A stretch of 20,857 bases of DNA, taken from assembly GCA_964403795.1 (NCBI GenBank), contig CAYOHP010000061.1, positions 1-20,857 on the forward strand. The letters run 5' to 3'. Each line of letters begins with the position of its first letter. Within the stretch, counting starts at the first letter, position 1. This document shows, one piece after another, positions 13,371 to 20,857 of the stretch. The translations under genes were made by a program, and so were the position numbers. The stretch is from CAYOHP01 sp964403795 [NCBI: uncultured bacterium] (lineage in GTDB: Bacteria; Muiribacteriota; UBA6191; CAZXTJ01). The notes under the pieces were generated by a model, which saw nothing but the letters and a program-made list of their open reading frames with translations, did not search any database and was not told the origin of the DNA.

Positions 13371-15950
13371 TCATGGATTCAACCACGCCCGGACCTCGGG
13401 GGCGAGTCTGGCGATCGCCGGGATCCCGGAGAGGCCGCGGGTCTCGATCCGGTTCCAGAAATCCGCCAGGGCGGCCCGCTCGGCGTGGAGGCAGGGACAG
13501 TCGAGCTGGAGATAGTTCCCGATCAGGCGAAGGGTCGGCTGGGTCTCCGGGGGATCGGCCTCCAGCGCCCGGAGGGCGTGGCGGATCCTGGCCCTGGCCC
13601 TGGCCCCCCGCAGCCAGACCCGCGGCACCCGCTCGTTCTTCCCGTTGAAGGGGATCCGGTCCACGATCGCCCGGTCGAGTTCGATCCGGAAGGAATCGTC
13701 CGGGTCGTCCCGTCCGAAGACATCGAGCAGGTCCGGGAAGAGCGAGAGCCGGCGCCGTTCCGTCTCGGCCTTGGGCCCCCACACGATCCGGGCGATCTCC
13801 CGGTACCAGCCTTCCGGGGCGCTGAGCTCCACCCCTTCGCTGAGGGCCGGGACCATGGCGTCGGAGAGCGCCCGCAAGGAGTCGTCGCCGGGCTTCCAGG
13901 CGATCGCATGGGGCTTGGGATCGGGGGGGCGGTCCACCCACCGGGCGGCCCGGGGCGAGCCGCTCCCCAGGTCGCCCTCCTCCAGCGGGAGCCGATCGGG
14001 CGAGGTGAAGAACCCGATGGTGGCCTCCTGGATCCCCCGCTCGGTCTGGTCGGGCTTCAGGCTGTCGATGGTCTTCTGCCACCAGTGCTCGCGGGGGCCG
14101 GGGTGGTCATGGAGGGCCGTGGCCAGGACGACCTCCTGGGCTTCGGCCACCCGGGTCGCGTGGTGCTCCTTGCCCAGCCGGCCCAGGACCACCGCCATGG
14201 CCGCCAGCACGGGGACCTGGGCGGTGGCCGGGAGCGCCGCCAGGGCGCGGCGGTTGCGGAAGTAGAGGTCTTCCGCCTCCTCCAGGGCCCGCACGTCGAG
14301 GTCCGGGGTGGCGTGGAGCCGTCGTGACAGGAGGCTCCAGAGCTCGACCAGGAGGGCGATCCGCCATACCTCGGGGCCGTCGCGCAGGGCCCGGACCAGG
14401 CCCAGCAGCTCCTCCCGGGGGATCCTGTCCTCGGGTCGGGTCGAGATCAAACGGAGCGACATGGCGCGGACCGCCAGCCAGCCCTGGAACCAGGTCCGGA
14501 CCGGGCCGGCCAGGGGGATGTCGCGGGCCTGGCGGGTGATCGCCTCGGTCAGGTCCGGGAAGGCCTCGGCCAGTCGCAGCCGGAGCGCCCGCACCGCCTC
14601 GGTCTGGGGGGCGAGGTCCATGGCCCGGACCAGTTCGGGAAGTCGCTCCCGCTCGGCCCGGTCGGCCATGGCGTCGAGCACCAGGAAGGGATCCCGGCAG
14701 GGCGGCAGGGCGAGCTCCCGGAACATCGATTCGAGCGCCGCCAGGTCTGGATCTGCGGCTGGGGTGGGCGTCGGGGGCGTCGGGGTGCCTGCCTCCAGGG
14801 CCATGCCGGTCGGTTCGGGGGAGGGCTGGGGAGGCCGGCTGGTCCCGAGCCGGCTGCCCAGGAGGATCCCCAGGCCGAGCAGGAGCGCCGGGACCAGGCT
14901 GGAGAATCCGATCCGGGGGACCCGAGCGGGGGAAGGCGGCAAGCGCGGATCCCCGACCGGGTCGTGCGGGGCCGGGGCGCCGGAGGTTCCCGGGAACGAG
15001 GCCAACGCCACGGTGCCATGCGGGCCGCTGGCACCCGGGTCGGCGTCCCGGCGTCGGGTGGGCGAGGGTGCGGAGGCCGAGCCGAGGATGCGGGTGCTCG
15101 CCTGGGGAGCGGGGGCGGACGGGGCGATCCGGCGGGCCAGCTCGCCGGCGTCCGGGAAGCGATCGCCGGGCTCCCGGGCCAGGGCCCGGGCCAGGACCCG
15201 GTCGAGGTCGGGATCCCCGGTGGAGGGCCCTAGGCTCACGCCTGCCGAGATCGCCGCCAGGATGGCGGAGACCGAGGGGTCGGGCCAGGGAGTCCGTCCG
15301 GTGGCGGCGAAGACCAGGGTCCCAGCCAGCGAGAACTGGTCGGAGGCCGGGGTCGCCGGTCCGCCCAGCAGGACCTCCGGGGCCATGAAAGCAGGCGTCC
15401 CCATGATCACCCCCTGGGCGGTCTGGAGGGTGCCGGGCCCGGAGCCCCCGGGCTCTGCCGAGCGGGCCAGCCCGAAATCGGCCAGGACCGGGTCCCCGCC
15501 GCGGAAGAGGACGTTGCCGGGCTTCAGGTCCCGGTGGAGGATCCCGGCGCCATGGACCACATGGAGGGCCTCGGCCAGGCACGCTCCCCAGCCGCGTACG
15601 GCCGTGATTCCCGGCCTTCCCCCGGCCTCGATCCGGTCGACCAGGGATCCTCCGTCCAGGTAGGCGTAGACGATCCAGGCGGAACCCTCCTCGTCGGCCC
15701 CGAAATCGAAGACCTCGACGATGCCGGGGTGACGCAGGCCGGCGGTCACCCGGGCCTCCCTTTCGAAGCGCCTCCGGGTCTCGAGGTCGGGCCGCGACCC
15801 GTGGAGGATCTTGACCGCCACCGGACGGGCCAGTTCCCGGTCCTCGGCCAGCACGACCCGACCGAAGCCTCCGCCTCCCAGGGCGCGGATCGGGCGGTAG
15901 CGGGAGGCCAGGGGACCGGGCAGCAGGGGAGGCGGCGAGTCGGATGTCAG
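13371..15950 (-). CDS. Transmembrane Ser/Thr protein kinase (PknB-like catalytic domain)
   Basis: An 859-residue receptor-type kinase. Residues 18-277 are the catalytic domain with Gly loop GGGGFG (25-30), K47 in VAVK, HRDLKPGN (139-146, catalytic D141), DFG (158-160), MGTPAFMAPE (183-192) and the SDQFSLAGTL helix, so it should be active. Residues 278-345 are a Pro/Ala/Ser-rich juxtamembrane linker and 347-367 one transmembrane helix. The remaining roughly 490 residues are presumably extracytoplasmic. They are helix-rich, contain a CPC pair near the end and match no sensor domain I recognise; PASTA repeats are absent. The CTG at 15950 is proposed as start because AGGAGG lies 8 nt upstream and the kinase fold begins soon after. 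ATG 16085 would add 45 Pro/Gly-rich residues across the rplI promoter region. It is co-directional with the downstream porin and divergent from rplI. Confidence 0.85.
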   Translation of the reverse strand: MTSDSPPPLLPGPLASRYRPIRALGGGGFGRVVLAEDRELARPVAVKILHGSRPDLETRRRFEREARVTAGLRHPGIVEVFDFGADEEGSAWIVYAYLDGGSLVDRIEAGGRPGITAVRGWGACLAEALHVVHGAGILHRDLKPGNVLFRGGDPVLADFGLARSAEPGGSGPGTLQTAQGVIMGTPAFMAPEVLLGGPATPASDQFSLAGTLVFAATGRTPWPDPSVSAILAAISAGVSLGPSTGDPDLDRVLARALAREPGDRFPDAGELARRIAPSAPAPQASTRILGSASAPSPTRRRDADPGASGPHGTVALASFPGTSGAPAPHDPVGDPRLPPSPARVPRIGFSSLVPALLLGLGILLGSRLGTSRPPQPSPEPTGMALEAGTPTPPTPTPAADPDLAALESMFRELALPPCRDPFLVLDAMADRAERERLPELVRAMDLAPQTEAVRALRLRLAEAFPDLTEAITRQARDIPLAGPVRTWFQGWLAVRAMSLRLISTRPEDRIPREELLGLVRALRDGPEVWRIALLVELWSLLSRRLHATPDLDVRALEEAEDLYFRNRRALAALPATAQVPVLAAMAVVLGRLGKEHHATRVAEAQEVVLATALHDHPGPREHWWQKTIDSLKPDQTERGIQEATIGFFTSPDRLPLEEGDLGSGSPRAARWVDRPPDPKPHAIAWKPGDDSLRALSDAMVPALSEGVELSAPEGWYREIARIVWGPKAETERRRLSLFPDLLDVFGRDDPDDSFRIELDRAIVDRIPFNGKNERVPRVWLRGARARARIRHALRALEADPPETQPTLRLIGNYLQLDCPCLHAERAALADFWNRIETRGLSGIPAIARLAPEVRAWLNP

Positions 15951-15958
15951 GGCCGGCG

Positions 15959-15966
15959 CCTCCTCT
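15959..15966 (-). promoter_or_regulatory. Shine-Dalgarno proposed for a CTG-initiated kinase
   Basis: AGAGGAGG on the minus strand contains the full AGGAGG core, 8 nt before CTG 15950. No ATG, GTG or TTG occurs at a suitable distance downstream before the glycine loop. Confidence 0.55.
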
Positions 15967-16056
15967 GGGTCGGCCCGAGGGTAACCCCTCGACCCGGGGT
16001 TCCGGGGGCCCGGGCCGGGCGCCGCTGCCGGGGTGGGAGGGGCGGCGAGAAAACCA

Positions 16057-16085
16057 TGGCAACCCGGATCGAGACGCCTTATCAT
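16057..16085 (+). promoter_or_regulatory. Putative promoter for rplI-dnaB
   Basis: A -10-like TATCAT (16080-16085, five of six to consensus) has a weak TGGCAA (16057-16062) 17 nt upstream. It lies 91 nt before the rplI start in the divergent 226-nt gap after the kinase. The surrounding DNA is locally less GC-rich. Confidence 0.4.
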
Positions 16086-16176
16086 TCCCGGTCCCGACCT
16101 GTGCACCCCTGCGTGCCAGGCGATCCGCTGCGCCCCGAGGGCGCCTGGACCGAGCCGAAGCCAGAAGGAAGCCATC

Positions 16177-16713
16177 GTGGAGATCATTCTCACCAAGGAC
16201 GTCGAGAACCTGGGAGCCAAGAACGAGGTCGTCCGGGTGAAGGACGGCTATGGCCGCAACTACCTGCTCCCCCGCAACCTCGCGATTCCCGCCACCGCCG
16301 GCAACCTGAAAGCCCGCGGCGAGAAGATCAAGCAGGCCGCCAAGGAGCGGGAGGGCCGGGTCTCCGAGGCCCAGAAGCTCGCCCAGAAGCTGAACGGCAA
16401 GACCTTCATCATCCTCGCCAAGGCCGGCAAGGAGGGCAAGCTCTTCGGGTCGGTCACCACCCAGGACGTGGTCGGCGCCATCTTCCACCTCGCCGGAATC
16501 GAGGTCGACAAGCGCAAGGTCAACCTCGTCTCCGCGATCAAGAACCTGGGTCTCTACCAGGTGAACATCAAGCTCGAGCAGGGCGTGACGGCGGCCGTGA
16601 GGATCGACGTCCGGCCCGACGTGACCGAGGACGAGACCCCCGAGGCCGAGGCGGAGGCCCCGGCCGGGCCCGCCGAGGGCGAGGGTCACCACGAGTCGTC
16701 GGCCGGGGCCTGA
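16177..16713 (+). CDS. rplI: 50S ribosomal protein L9
   Basis: A 178-residue L9, which spans the base of the L1 stalk on the large subunit. The N-terminal domain shows EIILTKDVENLGAKNEVV and the family signature VKDGYGRNYLLPRNLAI. A long connecting helix (about 45-80, KQAAKEREGRVSEAQKLAQKL) follows, then the C-terminal domain with GKLFGSVTTQDVV and VNLVSAIKNLGLYQVNIKL. Past residue 148, where most L9 proteins end, an acidic Glu/Ala/Pro-rich tail of about 30 residues ending in a His-containing stretch is added. The start is GTG 16177 with AAGGAAG 5 nt upstream. It precedes dnaB by 33 nt, the standard order. Confidence 0.96.
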   Translation: MEIILTKDVENLGAKNEVVRVKDGYGRNYLLPRNLAIPATAGNLKARGEKIKQAAKEREGRVSEAQKLAQKLNGKTFIILAKAGKEGKLFGSVTTQDVVGAIFHLAGIEVDKRKVNLVSAIKNLGLYQVNIKLEQGVTAAVRIDVRPDVTEDETPEAEAEAPAGPAEGEGHHESSAGA

Positions 16714-16746
16714 TCCCCGGCATCCGCTCGCCGTCGGGGGTCCGCC

Positions 16747-18141
16747 ATGCTCCAGCCGCGCCGGGGTCGAGGCGATCGTGATCGCCCCTTCGACCTCGCC
16801 GACCCGGTCGTAGCCGGGGGGCGGATCCCTCCCCAGAACCTCGAGGCCGAGCGCTCGGTGCTGGCCGCCTGCATGAACAGCCGGCAGGCCCTGCGGGAGG
16901 TCGCCGAGGTCCTGTCCGCCGAGGACTTCTACCGGCCCCGCCACGGCAAGATCTACGAGGGCGTGTCGGCGGTCGACGACCGGGGCGAACCGGTCGACCT
17001 GATCACCGTCTCCGACTGGCTGGCCAAGGAGGGGATCCTCGAGGAGGTCGGCGGACTCGACTACCTGACCGAACTCTTCCAGGGCGTCCCGGTCTCCGCC
17101 AATGCCGGCCACTGGGCCCGGATCGTCAAGCGCAAGTCCACCCTCCGGAACCTGATCCACATCTCCCAGCGGGCGGCCGAGTCGGCCTTCGCCGACGAGG
17201 GGGAACTCGAGGGCATCCTCGACGAGGCCGAGACCGGGATCTTCTCCCTGATGCGGGACCGGAGCACGGTCCCCTACCACCCCATCAAGAAGGTGATCTC
17301 GGAGACCTTCGACCAGATCGAGCGCCTCTACGACAAGAAGGAGCTCATCACCGGGGTCCCCAGCGGGTTCCGGGACCTCGACGAGATGACCTCCGGGTTC
17401 CAGCGCTCCGACCTGGTGATCCTGGCGGCCCGCCCCTCGATGGGCAAGACCGCCTTCTGCCTGAACATCATGGCCAACGCCGCCATCCACAGCGAGCCCC
17501 AGACCCCGGTGCTCTTCTTCTCGCTGGAGATGAGCCGCTTCCAGCTGGCCCAGCGCATCCTCTGTTCGGAGGCCCGGGTCGAGAGCCACAAGCTGCGCAC
17601 CGGCCACATCCCCGAGAACGCCTGGCCCGACCTCACGATCGCGGCCGGCTCCATCTCCGAATCGCCGCTCTTCATCGACGACACCCCCGGCCTCTCGATC
17701 CAGCAGCTCCGGTCCAAGGCCCGCCAGGCCAAGGCCGAGCACGGGATCGGGATGATCATCATCGACTACCTCCAGCTGGTGGACCCGGGCAAGACCCAGG
17801 AGAGCCGGACCCAGGAGATCTCGTACATTTCCCGGTCGCTGAAGGCCCTTGCTCGCGAGCTCGAGGTCCCGGTGATGGCCTTGTCCCAGCTGTCGCGGCA
17901 GGTGGAGAGCCGCACCGACAAGCGCCCCATGCTCTCGGATCTGCGAGAATCGGGCGCTATCGAGCAGGATGCGGATGTCGTGATGTTCCTCTACCGCGAC
18001 GAATACTATGTCCGCGACTCCGAGGCCAAGGGGATCGCCGAGGTCATCATCGGGAAGCAGCGCAACGGGCCGGTCGGTTCGTGCCAGCTGGCATTCCAGC
18101 AGCAGTACACCTCGTTCAAGGATCTGGCGCGGGAAGGGTAG
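16747..18141 (+). CDS. dnaB: Replicative DNA helicase DnaB
   Basis: A 464-residue hexameric 5'-3' helicase that unwinds DNA at the replication fork. The N-terminal domain begins with the typical PPQNLEAERSVLAACM (29-43) and continues through FYRPRHGKIYEG; a linker helix spans about 165-200. The RecA-like domain has Walker A ARPSMGKT (228-235), the FFSLEMS motif (257-263), Walker B MIIIDYLQL (336-344), the QLSRQVESR motif (381-389) and the arginine-finger region RPMLSDLRESGAIEQDAD (393-410). No intein interrupts it. The ATG at 16747 lies in the expected place. The next gene begins 12 nt after its stop, which suggests co-transcription with the HEAT-repeat gene. Confidence 0.97.
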   Translation: MLQPRRGRGDRDRPFDLADPVVAGGRIPPQNLEAERSVLAACMNSRQALREVAEVLSAEDFYRPRHGKIYEGVSAVDDRGEPVDLITVSDWLAKEGILEEVGGLDYLTELFQGVPVSANAGHWARIVKRKSTLRNLIHISQRAAESAFADEGELEGILDEAETGIFSLMRDRSTVPYHPIKKVISETFDQIERLYDKKELITGVPSGFRDLDEMTSGFQRSDLVILAARPSMGKTAFCLNIMANAAIHSEPQTPVLFFSLEMSRFQLAQRILCSEARVESHKLRTGHIPENAWPDLTIAAGSISESPLFIDDTPGLSIQQLRSKARQAKAEHGIGMIIIDYLQLVDPGKTQESRTQEISYISRSLKALARELEVPVMALSQLSRQVESRTDKRPMLSDLRESGAIEQDADVVMFLYRDEYYVRDSEAKGIAEVIIGKQRNGPVGSCQLAFQQQYTSFKDLAREG

Positions 18142-18153
18142 GGCTTTCGGGCC

Positions 18154-20676
18154 GTGGACGACCTGCATCGCATGCTCGAGCTGGTCAAGGATCCCAACCC
18201 GCAGATCCGCAAGTACGCCCTGGCCCAGGTCGAGGACCTGGCCGACGGGGTCGACGACGAGGACGTGCTGGAGGCGCTCCGGGACGCGGCCCGGGACTCG
18301 GTCCCGCTGGTCAGCCACCAGGCCATCCGCTCCCTGGCCCGGCTGCTGGGCCGGGCCTTCCTGGCCCGGGGCGCCCGGACCAACACCGTCGACGAGGGCA
18401 GTTTCGAGGGCATGCCGCTCGCCGAGCTGCGCGGGGTGGGCCTGGAGATCCTGGCCCCCGCCATCGCCCGGCTCCAGCAGATGGTCAAGAGCGAGGACAA
18501 GCGCTCCGCCCGCCGGGCGCTGGTGGCGCTCGGCAAGGTGGCGGCCCCCGGGACCGCCCCGGTGATGGCCTCCTGCCTGGGCGACGCCAACCTGGCCGGA
18601 GCGGCCGCCATCGCCCTCCCCGGGATCGGTGGGGAAGAGGCTTTGAAGCCCCTGGTGGCGGCGGTCCGGGATCCCCGGTCCCCGGGTCGGCTGCATGCGG
18701 TCCTCGAGCTCGGGCACTTCCGCGAGCCCCTGGCGCTGGAGGCCCTGCTCGAACTCAGTCAGGACGGCAACGCCGCGGTCCGCGCCAACGCCGCCATGGC
18801 GCTCGGCGAGCAGGAGCCCTCGTCGAGTACCCGGTCGGTGCTGGGCCGCCTGCTCTCCGACCCCGAGATGTGGGTCACGGTCTACGCCATCAACTCGCTC
18901 TCCCGGGACCGGTCCAAGGAAGCCGCCCAGCTGGTGGCCACCGCCTACCACAAGGTCGAGGACCCCCACGTGCAGGCGAGCTGCGTGGCCGTGCTCGGGA
19001 ACATGGGGGAAGTGGCCCGCAACGCCGCCGAGGGCGTGCTCTCCTCGGCCATCTCCCACCCCGACGACCGGGTCCGGGCCAACGCGGTGGAGGCGGTGGG
19101 AAGGCTGACCGCCAGCGGCCAGGCCGTGCTGCGCATGGTCTGCCCGCTCTCCACCGATCCCAACAACCGGGTGCTGGCGAACGTGGCCGTGGCCATCGCC
19201 AAGCACGACCTCCCGGCCGCGGTCGAGGTCCTGGAGCGGATCGCCACCATCCCGGACAAGTGGTTCCGCACCTCGGCCGCCTGGGCCGCGGGCGTGATCG
19301 GCCGCCCCGAGGCCTTCCCCACCCTGACGCGGCTGGCGACCACCGAGGATGCCACCATCCAGCTCATGGTGGTCCGCTCGCTCGAGGCCTTCGGGGGCGA
19401 GGCCCTGCCGCTCCTGACCCGGCTCTCGGCCGGACGCGATTCGGTGGTCCGGGCGCGGGCCGCCGAGGCCCTGGCCCGCGCCGGGGGCGAGAGCGTGTCC
19501 CAGTTCCTGGCGGGGCGGTTCGCCCAGGAGCCGGACCCCGTCACCCGGGCGGCGCTGGTCAACGCCCTGGCCGCCACCCGGGGCGCCGGGGTCGTGACCT
19601 CCCTGGTGGCGGCCCTCGACGACACCTTCCCCCGGGTCCAGGCCAACGCGGTGGAGCAGCTCGGGAGGGTCGGAAGCCTCGACGTCCTCTCGGTGGTGCG
19701 ACCGCTCGCCAGGGGCGAGAACAACCGGCTCCGGGCCAACGCCTGGATCGCGCTCTGGCGACTGGGCGAACTCGAGATGGCCGAGGTGGCCGGGGAGGCC
19801 CTGCGGGGGACCCCGGACACCGGCTTGTTCTCGGCCATCTTCGCCCTGGGCGAGATGGGCCGGGAACTCCGCCAGCTGGGGCGCCAGGGCTCCAACCTGC
19901 TGCTGCTCTCGGGGCTGAAGGAGCGGGCCCGGTCGGGTCTGTCCCTGTCCCAGGCGAGCCTGCCGGCCGTCGCCACCACCGTGACCGAGCACGAGTCGGA
20001 CCCCGAGCTCGCCATGGAGGCCGTGCTCGAGAGCCTGGCCAACGGCCGGCCCGACGAGGTGGAGGCGTCGCTCCGCCGGCTGCCCGCCGGGACCCCCAAG
20101 GGCGTGGCCAGCTTCCTCTCCAGCCGGATGCGGGTAGCGGAGAAGGATACCGGCGGGGCCCTGGCCCTGCTCGAGGAGGCCTGCCGGGCCGAGATCCCCT
20201 GCCTCTCGCCCCACCTCGAGCTGGCCAACTACTACCTGCGCAACCGCCGCGACAAGGAGGCCGCCGAGCGCTTCCTGGCGGCCTACTCGATGCGGACCGA
20301 AGCCCTCTCGGGCCTGGCCGCCGAGACCCGGGAGGCGCTCCGCCTCGGCAAGCTCTCGGCCGCCAGCCGCCTGCTGAAGTTCCTCTTCGGCCAGGCGCCC
20401 ATGTCGGCCGACACCCACGCCCGAGTGGGCCACGAGTACCTGGCTCTGGGCGTCACCGATCGCGCCTTCTCCCACCTGTTCCTGGCTCGCATCGAGTTCC
20501 CGCGGGACGTGGCGGTGGCGCTCGACTACGCGGTCGCGGCGTTGCGGCAGGGCCGTCGCGAGCTGGCGCGGCGGGTGACCGGCTTCGCCCGGCGGGCCGG
20601 CGCCGGCGATGCCCGGGTCCAGGCCCGGGTGGCGGCGCTGGACCAGAGCCTGGGTCGGGGAGGGCTGCACTCGTGA
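18154..20676 (+). CDS. HEAT-repeat protein with C-terminal TPR-like region
   Basis: An 840-residue cytoplasmic-looking solenoid protein without signal peptide or membrane helix. Residues 1 to about 580 are HEAT-type helical repeats. Recurring helix motifs include VRANAAMALGE (209), VRANAVEAVGRL (307), VRARAAEALARAGG (432), VQANAVEQLGRVG (495) and LRANAWIALWRLG (526). Residues about 660-835 look like tetratricopeptide repeats (LELANYYLRNRRDKEAAERFLAAY, ARVGHEYLALGVTDRAFSHLFLA). Such solenoids are protein-interaction scaffolds; no enzyme motif is visible and no specific function can be assigned. The start is GTG 18154, 12 nt after the dnaB stop. The stop overlaps the next gene start by 4 nt (GTGA), so the two HEAT genes are translationally coupled. 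Confidence 0.82.
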   Translation: MDDLHRMLELVKDPNPQIRKYALAQVEDLADGVDDEDVLEALRDAARDSVPLVSHQAIRSLARLLGRAFLARGARTNTVDEGSFEGMPLAELRGVGLEILAPAIARLQQMVKSEDKRSARRALVALGKVAAPGTAPVMASCLGDANLAGAAAIALPGIGGEEALKPLVAAVRDPRSPGRLHAVLELGHFREPLALEALLELSQDGNAAVRANAAMALGEQEPSSSTRSVLGRLLSDPEMWVTVYAINSLSRDRSKEAAQLVATAYHKVEDPHVQASCVAVLGNMGEVARNAAEGVLSSAISHPDDRVRANAVEAVGRLTASGQAVLRMVCPLSTDPNNRVLANVAVAIAKHDLPAAVEVLERIATIPDKWFRTSAAWAAGVIGRPEAFPTLTRLATTEDATIQLMVVRSLEAFGGEALPLLTRLSAGRDSVVRARAAEALARAGGESVSQFLAGRFAQEPDPVTRAALVNALAATRGAGVVTSLVAALDDTFPRVQANAVEQLGRVGSLDVLSVVRPLARGENNRLRANAWIALWRLGELEMAEVAGEALRGTPDTGLFSAIFALGEMGRELRQLGRQGSNLLLLSGLKERARSGLSLSQASLPAVATTVTEHESDPELAMEAVLESLANGRPDEVEASLRRLPAGTPKGVASFLSSRMRVAEKDTGGALALLEEACRAEIPCLSPHLELANYYLRNRRDKEAAERFLAAYSMRTEALSGLAAETREALRLGKLSAASRLLKFLFGQAPMSADTHARVGHEYLALGVTDRAFSHLFLARIEFPRDVAVALDYAVAALRQGRRELARRVTGFARRAGAGDARVQARVAALDQSLGRGGLHS

Positions 20677-20857
20677 GCGACCTCTCCCACTGGGATGCCC
20701 TGCTCAAGGACCCCTCGCCGAGGATCCGGGCCGCCAGCCTCCGGCGCCTGGGCGAGGAAGGCGGACCCGAGGCCGGACCTCTGATCTCCGCCATGCTCCA
20801 GGACCGGGACGAACTGGTGCGTACCGTGGCCGAGGAGGTCGCGGAGCGGTTCAAGGC
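20673..20857 (+). CDS. Second HEAT-repeat protein (3' partial)
   Basis: The first 61 residues are visible before the window ends. The start (MSDLSHWDALLKDPSPRI) parallels the N-terminus of the preceding HEAT protein (MDDLHRMLELVKDPNPQI): D-L spacing, a helix ending in L.KDP.P.IR, then a second helix. This suggests a tandem paralogue. The next repeat, with SAMLQDRDELVRTVAEEVAER, again fits a HEAT pattern. The GTG at 20673 overlaps the previous stop by 4 nt. Confidence 0.7.
   Translation, partial: MSDLSHWDALLKDPSPRIRAASLRRLGEEGGPEAGPLISAMLQDRDELVRTVAEEVAERFK

Noticed and set aside
14107-20670. A minus-strand open frame of over 2,000 codons antisense to rplI, dnaB and the HEAT gene
   Set aside because: GC-rich codon bias leaves the opposite strand free of stops. 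The frame reads low-complexity Gly/Pro/Arg/Leu sequence with no domain, while the plus strand holds clear conserved genes.

Overview
This is a GC-rich (very roughly 70%), gene-dense bacterial chromosomal window from a diderm organism. Three predicted outer-membrane proteins, two lipoproteins and a surface-layer-homology (SLH) porin show the outer membrane. An SLH domain plus coiled coil in front of a beta-barrel is the OmpM/SlpA-type tether of diderm lineages such as Cyanobacteria, Deinococcus-Thermus, Negativicutes and several uncultured phyla. The phylum cannot be fixed from this window. No tRNA, rRNA, CRISPR array, transposase or phage gene is visible, and no gap between genes exceeds 300 bp.

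Region 1 (1-495, minus): a partial single-domain response regulator with a Pro/Gly-rich tail running off the window. Region 2 (620-6246, plus): a four-gene envelope operon with an SLH porin, a small lipoprotein, a lipoprotein with a glucodextranase-C/DOMON-like module, and a PorV/FadL-like barrel. Region 3 (6365-9629, minus): an ABC-2 exporter (ATPase plus two permeases with overlapping stop/start codons), preceded by a membrane-anchored protein with a pilin-like C-terminus. Region 4 (9778-12142, plus): rpsF-ssb-rpsR and a DUF2232 membrane protein. Region 5 (12196-15950, minus): a transmembrane Ser/Thr protein kinase and a putative porin, both apparently using non-ATG starts. Region 6 (16177-20857, plus): rplI-dnaB followed by two tandem HEAT-repeat proteins, the second cut by the window end.

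Regions 4 and 6 together form the familiar S6-SSB-S18-DUF2232-L9-DnaB cluster, here split by the oppositely transcribed kinase/porin pair.

Two 87-bp intergenic repeats and one truncated copy lie directly downstream of genes. The two full copies carry a hairpin with compensatory base changes, which indicates a selected structure. Other points worth checking are the CTG start proposed for the kinase, the envelope operon as a possible glycan-binding surface assembly, and the hairpins in the ssb-rpsR gap.
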